NCBI GenBank assembly: GCA_007129525.1
Contig: SKVI01000299.1
Span: 1 to 6,036, forward strand
Length of the DNA stretch: 6,036 nt
Reading direction: 5' to 3'
From: Gemmatimonadota bacterium
GTDB taxonomy: Bacteria; Gemmatimonadota; Gemmatimonadetes; Longimicrobiales; Gaopeijiaceae
Part shown: piece after piece, positions 1-5,880 of the stretch
Layout: each line of letters begins with the position of its first letter
Numbering within the stretch: the first letter of the stretch is position 1
Translations under genes and position numbers: made by a program
The notes under the pieces: model-generated
The model's input: only the letters and a program-made list of their open reading frames with translations
Database searches by the model: none
What the model was told of the DNA's origin: nothing

Positions 1-284
1 CGGCGCTGAGCCAGGTCATCTCCAACACGGCCACCGCGGTGCTGCTGGCGCCCATCGCCTTTCAGCTGGCGGTGGGCATCGGCGCCGCCCCCGAGCCCTT
101 CATGATGACCATTGCGGTGGCGGCCTCCACCGCCTTCGCCACCCCGGTGGCCTCGCCGGTGAACACCCTGGTGCTGGGACCCGGCGGCTACCGCTTCGGC
201 GACTTTTTCAAGGTCGGGGTCCTCCTCCAGCTTCTGGTGCTGGCGGTGACGGTGGTGCTGGTGCCCCTCCTCTTCCCCTTCTGA
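1..284 (+). CDS. SLC13/DASS-family permease, C-terminal fragment
   Basis: This is the last 93 or so codons of an inner-membrane transporter, read in the frame starting at position 3 and ending at TGA 282-284. The start lies outside the window. It contains the SNTATAVLLAPIA stretch, which matches the SNT-type motif of the second half of SLC13/DASS transporters. This is followed by an Ala/Thr-rich segment with ATPVASPVNTLV, the GPGGYRFGDFFKVG loop, and a final hydrophobic helix ending in LLFPF. That order is typical of the C-terminus of SLC13 permeases, which usually move dicarboxylates, sulfate or related anions with sodium. The substrate cannot be told from this fragment, and whether the full protein carries central TrkA-C (RCK_C) domains, as many bacterial members do, cannot be seen. 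The family call is strong. The next gene starts 127 bp downstream on the same strand. Confidence 0.85.
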   Translation, partial: ALSQVISNTATAVLLAPIAFQLAVGIGAAPEPFMMTIAVAASTAFATPVASPVNTLVLGPGGYRFGDFFKVGVLLQLLVLAVTVVLVPLLFPF

Positions 285-411
285 CGTCGCACTCGCCTGC
301 CCGCCGGTGTACCTTTTGGGATTCGGCGACCCGGCGCTGCCAACGGAGGGCCCTGCGCTTCTCCGACAGCCTTGTGGGCTGCGCCTGCTTCCACACCTGA
401 ACAACCCAACG
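285..411 (+). other. Intergenic gap upstream of the M1 peptidase
   Basis: This 127-bp gap separates the permease stop from the peptidase ATG. The peptidase reading frame stays open back through most of it, with a possible GTG start at 307. Translation from there would add 35 residues ahead of the lipoprotein signal, which makes it an unlikely start. I see no convincing -35/-10 pair, no strong Shine-Dalgarno sequence next to the ATG at 412, and no hairpin with a T-tract after the permease. Confidence 0.5.
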
Positions 412-2241
412 ATGCTCCCAAGCCGCCAACCCACGGCCTCCGAACGTCGACTCCACCCCCGTGTTCGATCTCCGATCCTTTCCCTCGCCATTGCCCTCGG
501 CGCCCTGGTGGTGGGTGGTTGTGGGCTGGTGCGGGGGCCCGAGGAGCCGGCGCCCATCCCGTGGGATTCCGCGTCGCCTCCCCCCATCGTGGAGCAGATC
601 GAGCTGGAGGACCCGGAACCCATCCCCATGGGCCTTCCCCCGGCCCCCGGGCGCTACGATCACGACATGGACGTGCTCCACTACGAGGTGGAGGTGGTGA
701 TCCCGCCGGAGAACGACCGGATCTCGAGCCGGACCCTCATCCGGTACGTGAACGAGACCCGGGGGCCCCATCCGGTGACGCTGGACTTCACCGGACTGGC
801 GGTGGAGGCCGTGCTGTGGGACGGCAGTCCGCTGGACTTCACCCACCGGGACGGGCTGCTGGAGTTCGAGGCGCCGGGACGCATCGGGGTGTTCGACACC
901 CTGCAGGTGGAGGTCATGAGCCGGGGGGTCCCGGCTGACGGGCTGGTGATGCGGGACAACGTGCACGGGCAGCCCGCCGCCTTCGCCGACAACTGGCCGA
1001 ACCGGGCTCGATTCTGGTTCCCCTCCAACGACCATCCGTCGGACCGGGCCACGGTGAGCTTTACCGTCCACGCCCCCGAAGGACTGCGGGTGGTGGCCAA
1101 CGGGCTGCAGGTGGCGGAGCCCGAGCCTGCCGCCCCGGAAGCGGCAGGCGGGATCGAGGGCCTGGTGACCTGGCGGTGGGAGACGGCGGTGGCCATTCCC
1201 ACCTATCTCATGGTCATCGGTGTGGCGGACATGGTGGTCATGGACCAGGGGCTGGCGGCGTGCGGGCAGGCGCCGGCCTCGCCCCGGGAGGACGGCTGCG
1301 TACCGGTGACGGGCTGGGCCTTTCCACCGGACACGGCCCACGCCCGAGCCATGTTCAGCCGAGCCGCCGAGATGGTGGACCTCTACACCGATCTCTTCGG
1401 GCCGTACCCGTACGAGAAGCTGGCCAACGTCCAGTCCGCCACTCGTTTCGGTGGAATGGAGAACGCCTCGGCCATCTTCTACTCGGAAGAGGCCATCGCC
1501 CAGGGTCGGGATATCGAGGGGACGGTGGCCCACGAGATCGTGCACCAGTGGTTCGGCAACTCCGTCACCCCCGCCGACTGGCCCCATCTCTGGTTGTCGG
1601 AGGGATTCGCCACGTACTTCGGCGCCTACTTCTGGGAGCACAGCGAGGGGCGGCCCGCCATGCAGGAGCGACTGGACGCCGCCAGGGAGGGGTACCTGGC
1701 TTCCGATGTCATCCACCGGCCGGTGGTGGATCACGAGGTGGAGAACCTCCTGGACCTCCTGAACCGCAATTCGTACCAGAAGGGCGGGCTGGTCCTCCAC
1801 ATGCTCCGGTGGGTGATGGGGGATCGAAACTTCTTTCGCGGGATCCGGAGCTACTACCAGCAGCACGCCCAGGGCAACGCCACCACCGACGACCTTCAGG
1901 CGGCCATGGAAGAAGCCCACGGTGAGTCGCTGGAGTGGTTCTTCAGGCAGTGGCTTCGTTCCCCGGGATATCCGGTCTTCCGGACCGAAATGACCTGGGA
2001 TCAAGCCGGTGGACAGGCCCGGGTGACGGTGCGCCAGGAGCAGGACGACGCGTGGCCCACCTTCCGGATGCCGGTAGAGTTCGAGTTCCGGATGGATGGC
2101 GGGGTTCACCGGGAGGTGCACCTGGTGGACGGTCGGGAATGGAGCCGGACCATGACCCTGCCCGGGGAGCCGACATCAGTGCGGCTGGACCCCGATGGAT
2201 GGCTGCTGCTGGAGAGGGTCGAGGCCGCCGGCGGCGGTTGA
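412..2241 (+). CDS. M1-family zinc aminopeptidase, predicted lipoprotein
   Basis: A 609-residue metallopeptidase that removes N-terminal amino acids from peptides, probably outside the cytoplasm. Residues 1-19 are Arg/His-rich, 20-35 are hydrophobic, and VGGC ends in Cys37, which reads as a lipoprotein signal with lipobox. The M1 active site is complete: GGMEN at 347-351 (the GxMEN substrate-binding motif), HEIVH at 374-378 and Glu397 in WLSEGFATY (HEXXH-X18-E, zinc ligands His374, His378, Glu397; catalytic Glu375), and Tyr455 in SYQKG as the likely transition-state tyrosine. Roughly, residues 80-280 are the N-terminal beta domain, 290-510 the thermolysin-like domain and 525-600 a short beta domain. 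The large C-terminal helical domain of PepN/ERAP-type enzymes is absent, as in many shorter bacterial M1 lipoproteins. The ATG at 412 was chosen because it places the signal peptide at the N-terminus; no clear Shine-Dalgarno sequence supports it. The only cysteines after Cys37 are Cys284 and Cys296, a possible disulfide. Specificity is unknown. Confidence 0.92.
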   Translation: MLPSRQPTASERRLHPRVRSPILSLAIALGALVVGGCGLVRGPEEPAPIPWDSASPPPIVEQIELEDPEPIPMGLPPAPGRYDHDMDVLHYEVEVVIPPENDRISSRTLIRYVNETRGPHPVTLDFTGLAVEAVLWDGSPLDFTHRDGLLEFEAPGRIGVFDTLQVEVMSRGVPADGLVMRDNVHGQPAAFADNWPNRARFWFPSNDHPSDRATVSFTVHAPEGLRVVANGLQVAEPEPAAPEAAGGIEGLVTWRWETAVAIPTYLMVIGVADMVVMDQGLAACGQAPASPREDGCVPVTGWAFPPDTAHARAMFSRAAEMVDLYTDLFGPYPYEKLANVQSATRFGGMENASAIFYSEEAIAQGRDIEGTVAHEIVHQWFGNSVTPADWPHLWLSEGFATYFGAYFWEHSEGRPAMQERLDAAREGYLASDVIHRPVVDHEVENLLDLLNRNSYQKGGLVLHMLRWVMGDRNFFRGIRSYYQQHAQGNATTDDLQAAMEEAHGESLEWFFRQWLRSPGYPVFRTEMTWDQAGGQARVTVRQEQDDAWPTFRMPVEFEFRMDGGVHREVHLVDGREWSRTMTLPGEPTSVRLDPDGWLLLERVEAAGGG

Positions 2242-2263
2242 GTGGGCGCCGGCCAGGTTGGCC

Positions 2264-2282
2264 CGATCAGCCGGCCAGATCG
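2264..2282 (+). terminator. Weak hairpin after the M1 peptidase
   Basis: CGATC at 2264-2268 can pair with GATCG at 2278-2282 across a 9-nt GC-rich loop, starting 22 nt after the peptidase stop. It is followed by CTCCTTT rather than a true T-run and the stem is only 5 bp, so it is at best a weak terminator or a chance dyad. Confidence 0.2.
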
Positions 2283-2285
2283 CTC

Positions 2286-2340
2286 CTTTGAGCCCGCAAG
2301 GCCGGCGCGTCGAGTCCGCGCGGCTGGCACTTTGAGCCCG
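2286..2340 (+). repeat. 11-bp direct repeats flanking a GC-rich hairpin
   Basis: CTTTGAGCCCG occurs at 2286-2296 and again, identically, at 2330-2340 (44 bp apart). Between them, 2301-2309 can pair with 2317-2324: eight base pairs with G2304 bulged and a 7-nt loop. The block lies in the 179-bp gap between the peptidase stop and the cupin start (2242-2420), which has no gene. It could be a regulatory site or 5' leader element for the cupin, or a degenerate remnant. Nothing in it matches a known element that I recognise. Confidence 0.45.
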
Positions 2341-2410
2341 AGCGGGGTAGATCTTCGGTAGAAGGCCGTTGCGCAGGTACACGGGCGGCTCCGAATCTCC
2401 ATCCCCCCCC

Positions 2411-2416
2411 GAGAGG
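2411..2416 (+). promoter_or_regulatory. Shine-Dalgarno site for the cupin
   Basis: GAGAGG lies 4 nt ahead of the ATG at 2421 and is purine-rich in an otherwise C-rich stretch, which supports that start. A run of eight C residues (2403-2410) sits directly before it. Confidence 0.6.
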
Positions 2417-2420
2417 CCCC

Positions 2421-2789
2421 ATGTCCCCAGTTTCCAGATCTCTGACCGGACCCCACCTGATCTTCAACCTGCCGGAGCACCTGGCTGAGCTCCGCAGCGA
2501 CGAGGCGTACGCCCGAAGCGGTCGCGCCGGCCGGACCCTGGCCAAGGAGGGCCCGCTTCGCCTCACCCTGGTGGCCCTCGACGAGGGTGCGCGGGTGGAG
2601 ACCCACCTGGCCGAACGCCCCATGACGCTGCAGCCCCTGGAGGGTCGGCTACGCTACAGAGTCGACGATGAGACCTTCGAACTGGATCCCGGCGAGATCC
2701 TTTTCTTCGGTCCGGGCCACGCACAGGATATCGAGGCGCTGGTGGAAACCGCCCTCCTCTTGACCATCACGGCGGGGGACGGGGAGTAG
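2421..2789 (+). CDS. Small single-domain cupin protein
   Basis: A 122-residue cytoplasmic protein with one cupin beta-barrel. The pattern LAKEGPLRLTLVALDEGARV, then LQPLEGRLRYRV, then LDPGEILFFGPG and IEALVETALLLTI (about residues 40-116) matches the stand-alone cupin_2 proteins common in high-GC bacteria, which have no agreed function. The canonical metal ligands are mostly missing. In motif 1 (G-X5-H-X-H-X3-E-X6-G) only His62 is kept, with Ala64 and Met68 at the other ligand positions. In motif 2 the expected histidine is replaced by Gln102, with His100 nearby. It may therefore bind a small ligand or act structurally rather than as a metalloenzyme. The start is set by GAGAGG 4 nt upstream. 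It is separated from the peptidase by 179 bp, so probably has its own promoter, and it converges with otsA 64 bp downstream; I see no clear terminator between them. Confidence 0.85.
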   Translation: MSPVSRSLTGPHLIFNLPEHLAELRSDEAYARSGRAGRTLAKEGPLRLTLVALDEGARVETHLAERPMTLQPLEGRLRYRVDDETFELDPGEILFFGPGHAQDIEALVETALLLTITAGDGE

Positions 2790-2853
2790 TCCGGCTGGCC
2801 CCCTGCAACGTTGGTACCCGGCGCTTTATCGACAGCCTCCCCGAACTGCGCGG

Positions 2854-4329
2854 TCAGATCCGGGACGGCATGTAGACGTCCAGGGGACTGGCCTTGTCGT
2901 CCACCTCGTCGTGGCTGGCCTTCCGGAAGGTCTCCACCCACCAGAAGATGTCCTCCCGTTCGATCTTGGCCCGCATGCGCTGCATTCGGGCCTGGCGCTC
3001 TTCGTCCGACATGGTGCAGGCGCGGAAGATGGCCTCGGCCACGCCTTCCACGTCGAAGGGGTTCACCAGGATGGCATCGTGCTGGAGCTGGGCCGTGGCG
3101 CCGGCGTGCTCGCTCAGGATCAGCGCGCCCTTCCCCTCGAGGCTCGCGGCGCAAAACTCCTTGGCCACCAGGTTCATTCCGTCCTTCAGGGGCGTCACCA
3201 GAGCCACGGCTGCGGCCCGGTAGTGGGCAATGAGCTCGGGGCGGTCCCACCGCCCGTACTGGTAGTGGATGGGAACCCAGCCCGGTCGGGTGAACTCGCC
3301 TGAGATCTGACCCACCAGCCGCTCGATCTCCCGCTTCATGTCGTGGTACTCGGGGATGTCCTCGCGACTGGGCACCACGAGCTGCACCAGGCTCACCTTC
3401 TCCTGAAGCTCGGGGTAGCGGGCCAGCGCCAGGCGATAGCCCTCCAGCTTGTTGGGGATTCCCTTGGAGTAGTCCAGCCGGTCCACACCGAGGATCACCT
3501 TCCGGCCCGGGAACTCGGTCCAGAGGCGGGCCACCCGTTCGGAGATCTCCGGGGACGCGGCGGGGCCCGCGAACTCCCGCACGTCGATGGAGATGGGAAA
3601 GACCCCGATGCGAACCGTGCGGCCGTCCACCTCGGCCCGGACCACCCGGCCGCTTCCCTCGATGTGGGCGTCGGGGCGGAGAGCCTGCAGGCAGTGCACG
3701 AAGTTGGTCCGGTCCCGGTCGGTCTGGAAGCCGATGAGGTCGTAGCTCAGGAGCGCGGTCATGACCTCGTCCCGCCAGGGCAGCTTCACGAAGAGATCCC
3801 GAGGCGGGAACGGAATGTGGAGGAAGAAGCCCAGCCGGTTCTTGACCCCCTTGCTCCGCAGGTCTTCTCCCAGCGACATGAGGTGATAGTCGTGGGCCCA
3901 GATGAAGTCGCCTTCCTCCGCCTCGTCGGCCACCACCTCGGCGAAGCGTCGGTTCACCGCCTGGTAGGCCTTCCAGAAGGCGGGATCGAAGTTGCACTGG
4001 TCCAGGAAGTCGTGAAAGAGAGGCCAGACCACCTGGTTGGCGAACCCCAGGTAGAAGTCGTCCACTTCCCGGGGCGAGAGTCCCACTCCACGCACGTGGT
4101 AGCCCAGCTCCTCCTCCTTGTCCTTCAGAACCTCGTCCACTTCGGGAATCCGCTTCGGGTCGACGCCTGGCCAGCCCACCCAGATGCCGTCGGTCTCGCG
4201 GAGCACGGGTTCCAGGGCCGTCACCAGCCCACCCGACCCCCGCTCCAGGTGCCAGGCGCCCCCGGACTGCTGCTTCATGACCAGTGGAAGGCGGTTCGAG
4301 ACCACGATGAGGCGTCCGCGGGTCGGCAT
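2854..4329 (-). CDS. otsA: Trehalose-6-phosphate synthase (GT20 family)
   Basis: A 491-residue cytoplasmic glycosyltransferase that joins glucose from an NDP-glucose donor (usually UDP-glucose) to glucose-6-phosphate, giving trehalose-6-phosphate. The length is close to E. coli OtsA (474). Hallmarks in order are RLIVVSNRLP with Arg13, GSGGLV 31-36, Tyr93 and Trp102 (FYLGFANQVVWP; sugar-phosphate pocket), HDYHL 146-150, GFFLHIPFPP 167-176, DRLDYSKG with Arg284 and Lys289 (donor phosphate binding), and KDGMNLVAKE with Asp383 and Glu391. The spacing of the last two pairs equals that of E. coli Arg262/Lys267 and Asp361/Glu369. There is no fused phosphatase domain. The ATG at 4329 is supported by AGGA 8 nt upstream and by the conserved motif starting at residue 6; the frame is open further upstream but that part is not OtsA-like. 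The protein ends about 15 residues beyond the usual core, in an acidic then basic tail. A glucosylglycerol-phosphate synthase is the main alternative and is less likely. No otsB lies next to it. Confidence 0.94.
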   Translation of the reverse strand: MPTRGRLIVVSNRLPLVMKQQSGGAWHLERGSGGLVTALEPVLRETDGIWVGWPGVDPKRIPEVDEVLKDKEEELGYHVRGVGLSPREVDDFYLGFANQVVWPLFHDFLDQCNFDPAFWKAYQAVNRRFAEVVADEAEEGDFIWAHDYHLMSLGEDLRSKGVKNRLGFFLHIPFPPRDLFVKLPWRDEVMTALLSYDLIGFQTDRDRTNFVHCLQALRPDAHIEGSGRVVRAEVDGRTVRIGVFPISIDVREFAGPAASPEISERVARLWTEFPGRKVILGVDRLDYSKGIPNKLEGYRLALARYPELQEKVSLVQLVVPSREDIPEYHDMKREIERLVGQISGEFTRPGWVPIHYQYGRWDRPELIAHYRAAAVALVTPLKDGMNLVAKEFCAASLEGKGALILSEHAGATAQLQHDAILVNPFDVEGVAEAIFRACTMSDEERQARMQRMRAKIEREDIFWWVETFRKASHDEVDDKASPLDVYMPSRI

Positions 4330-4337
4330 TCTCGGGT

Positions 4338-4341
4338 TCCT
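4338..4341 (-). promoter_or_regulatory. otsA: Shine-Dalgarno site for otsA
   Basis: On the minus strand AGGA sits 8 nt before the ATG at 4329, a normal spacing. It is what fixes this start over the upstream in-frame possibilities. Confidence 0.6.
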
Positions 4342-4407
4342 GGTTGGGTGGGGGGTGGACGACTTCAGCCGGGAAGAAGGCCGGGAAAGGGTGTCCGCCT
4401 GTCCGGA

Positions 4408-4448
4408 CCTCCCGGTATGAGGAACCACAGATCGGGAGGGTTGTTCCT
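4408..4448. repeat. Two interleaved inverted repeats
   Basis: CCTCCCG at 4408-4414 is complementary to CGGGAGG at 4433-4439, and AGGAAC at 4420-4425 is complementary to GTTCCT at 4443-4448. The arms alternate (A, B, A', B'), so as RNA they could form either of two hairpins or an H-type pseudoknot; as DNA they could be two overlapping operator dyads. They lie upstream of both divergent genes. Confidence 0.4.
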
Positions 4449-4497
4449 TGGGTGCCCCACCCTGTACATCTTCAACGGTCTTCTGCCCGCATCCTCC

Positions 4498-4519
4498 ACA
4501 CGGCAGGTCTGCCACGTGT
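4498..4519. repeat. Dyad symmetry with CACGTG core arm
   Basis: ACACG at 4498-4502 pairs with CGTGT at 4515-4519, and GCAG at 4503-4506 pairs with CTGC at 4509-4512, around a 2-bp centre and with a 2-nt offset in the right arm. The right side also contains the palindrome CACGTG (4513-4518). The length of about 22 bp and near-symmetry are what a dimeric repressor or activator site looks like. It lies 71 bp before the reductase ATG. No regulator is identified. Confidence 0.35.
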
Positions 4520-4590
4520 CCAGAGAACAGAACCAACCCCACCAGGCCGCACCGGAGCGGGGGAGCCCGGCGGAACGGGACGCCCCGGAG

Positions 4591-5838
4591 ATGCCCTCCG
4601 ACCCCCACCGCGGCGACTCGCCGCCGTGGCTCCTTTACGGCGCATATGGTTACACTGGTCGGCTGCTGGCCATGGAAGCCCTCCGACGAGGGCACCGTCC
4701 CATTCTGGCGGGACGCAGGGAGGAACCGCTACGGGAGCTGGCCCATGAGCTGGAGGGACGCACCCCCCGGGAGCTGGCAGACGAGCTGGGCCATCCCGAA
4801 ACCGTCACCGCCCGCCATGAAGGGGAGCATGCGCCCGACGTCGATCCGGACGCTCCGGTGCCTCGCCCGGCGTGGCGACGTTTTTCCCTCGACGACCCGG
4901 ACATGCTGCGCCGGGAGCTGGAGGGCGTATCGGCGGTGCTCCACGCCGCCGGGCCCTTCATCCACACGGCCCCGCCCATGCTGGAGGCGTGCCTGGAGGT
5001 CGGGGCCCACTACCTGGACATCACCGGCGAGGTGCCGGTCTTCGAGCGGGCCTTCGGTCTCCACCAGCGGGCCCGGGACGCTGGCGTGGCCCTCCTTTCC
5101 GGGGTGGGGATGGACGTGGTGCCCACCGATGGGGCGGCAGCGCTTCTGGCCGAGTCCCTCCCCTCGGGGAGCCGGCTGGAGCTGGCGATCCATTCTCCGG
5201 GAGGGCCCAGCGCCGGTACGCTGAAGACCATCGTGGAGGGCGTACCGGGAGGGCTGCTGGTGCGCCGTGACGGCCGTCTGGAGGGGGCCGGCCCAGGGCG
5301 AAGGGAGTTCCGTCGCCAGGTGGACTTCGGCCCCGAGCCCCAGGAGGGCCCCATGGCGGGCCGGCTCGGGGGCCGGCGCTCGGTGGCCCCCTACACCTGG
5401 GGCGACCTGGCCACCGCCTGGCGGACCACCGGGGTGGGTCACGTCACCTGCTACATGACCACGTCCCGCTGGCAGGTGAGACTGATGCCGGTGGCGCTTC
5501 CCCTGCTCCGGGCCGCCCTGTCGGTGGGCCCCCTTCGTCGGCTGGCGGGCCGGGCTGTGGACCGGGGCCCGGACGGACCTTCCCCCGAACTCCGCAGGAC
5601 CGGGCGGACCCGGGTATGGGGCCGGATGGAGGATGACGAGGGGCGGTGGTCCGAGGTGGTCCTGGAGCTTCCCCAGGGCTACCGCTTCACCGCCGTGGCC
5701 GGGGTGCGTGCGCTGGAAGAGGTCTTGGGCCGCCCGGAGCTCCGGGGCGCCGTCACGCCGGCGGGCGCCTTCGGCCATGAGTGGGTGCTGGCGCTACCGG
5801 AGCTGGAGGTGGTGGAGACACGCGGATCCGGCGGATGA
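4591..5838 (+). CDS. Saccharopine dehydrogenase-like / trans-acting enoyl reductase-like protein
   Basis: A 415-residue NAD(P)-binding protein of the family that includes mycobacterial trans-acting enoyl reductases and saccharopine dehydrogenase-like proteins. Residues 13-43 form the start of a Rossmann fold: WLLYG, the glycine motif GAYGYTG (17-23), then LAGRR (39-43) at the end of the second strand, where arginines often favour NADPH. Further family marks are HAAGPF around 118-123, HYLDITGE 140-147 and GVGMDVVPTD 171-180 (the family's GFDSVPSD position). Residues from about 45 to 95 carry an insert with a near-duplicated RELAHEL / RELADEL. In the best-studied relatives the enzyme reduces the double bond of a polyketide-derived or lipid intermediate in trans; no polyketide synthase is near, so the substrate is unknown. 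The ATG at 4591 was chosen because the conserved domain begins about 12 residues in; no strong Shine-Dalgarno sequence confirms it. A MazG-like gene follows after 42 bp and may share its transcript. Confidence 0.85.
   Translation: MPSDPHRGDSPPWLLYGAYGYTGRLLAMEALRRGHRPILAGRREEPLRELAHELEGRTPRELADELGHPETVTARHEGEHAPDVDPDAPVPRPAWRRFSLDDPDMLRRELEGVSAVLHAAGPFIHTAPPMLEACLEVGAHYLDITGEVPVFERAFGLHQRARDAGVALLSGVGMDVVPTDGAAALLAESLPSGSRLELAIHSPGGPSAGTLKTIVEGVPGGLLVRRDGRLEGAGPGRREFRRQVDFGPEPQEGPMAGRLGGRRSVAPYTWGDLATAWRTTGVGHVTCYMTTSRWQVRLMPVALPLLRAALSVGPLRRLAGRAVDRGPDGPSPELRRTGRTRVWGRMEDDEGRWSEVVLELPQGYRFTAVAGVRALEEVLGRPELRGAVTPAGAFGHEWVLALPELEVVETRGSGG
4732..4789 (+). repeat. Imperfect tandem duplication inside the reductase gene
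   Basis: The 22-nt segment at 4732-4753 recurs at 4768-4789, 36 nt later and in frame, with three mismatches. It encodes RELAHEL and RELADEL in a charged, helix-like stretch between the Rossmann start and the conserved FSLDD segment. Confidence 0.6.
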
Positions 5839-5880
5839 GGCCCCCTGGCCCCGGGCACTGCTCCGGGTCATCTTCCGCCC

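Larger units (their letters stand above)
4330..4590. promoter_or_regulatory. Divergent otsA / reductase intergenic region
   Basis: This 261-bp region must hold the 5' signals of two divergent genes. A weak plus-strand promoter candidate is TTGTTC at 4441-4446 with TACATC at 4465-4470, 18 bp apart, each matching the sigma-70 consensus at three of six bases. I could not identify a minus-strand promoter. It also contains the dyads listed separately (4408-4448 and 4498-4519) and a G-rich run at 4342-4358. The reductase reading frame is open across all of it, with possible upstream starts at ATG 4417 and GTG 4516. The predicted residues there look like no protein domain, so I treat it as non-coding. 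Confidence 0.45.

Noticed and set aside
307..411. GTG at 307 as the start of the M1 peptidase
   Set aside because: It would put 35 extra residues ahead of the signal peptide and displace the lipobox from the N-terminus; the ATG at 412 fits export better.
208..2121. A 637-codon open frame on the minus strand opposite the M1 peptidase
   Set aside because: The opposite strand encodes a peptidase with every catalytic motif. The antisense translation is His/Arg/Pro/Gly-rich with no recognisable domain, as expected for a shadow of GC-biased codons.
2325..2338. TGGCAC resembling the -24 half of a sigma-54 promoter before the cupin
   Set aside because: The -12 half reads AGCC instead of TTGC at the required spacing, so the match fails.
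2403..2410. Eight-C tract before the cupin as a phase-variation switch
   Set aside because: It is outside the coding region and upstream of the Shine-Dalgarno sequence, and short C runs are common in DNA this GC-rich.
2790..2853. Shared terminator between the convergent cupin and otsA genes
   Set aside because: I found only short complementary arms (GGCTG/CAGCC about 35 nt apart) and no T-run on either strand, so it is not supported.
2654..3997. A 447-codon minus-strand frame overlapping otsA in another frame and running into the cupin
   Set aside because: It shares the strand but not the frame with otsA, which has complete GT20 motifs. Its translation is low-complexity Arg/Gly/Pro-rich.
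3343..4590. Continuous open frame antisense to otsA joined in frame to the reductase gene, suggesting an 831-residue fusion protein
   Set aside because: The first 416 codons mirror otsA and the intergenic region and show no domain. The conserved Rossmann fold begins right after the ATG at 4591.
4330..4695. N-terminal extension of otsA from upstream in-frame starts on the minus strand
   Set aside because: The extra residues are not OtsA-like, would overlap the reductase gene, and the ATG at 4329 has a Shine-Dalgarno sequence and lies five residues before the conserved motif.
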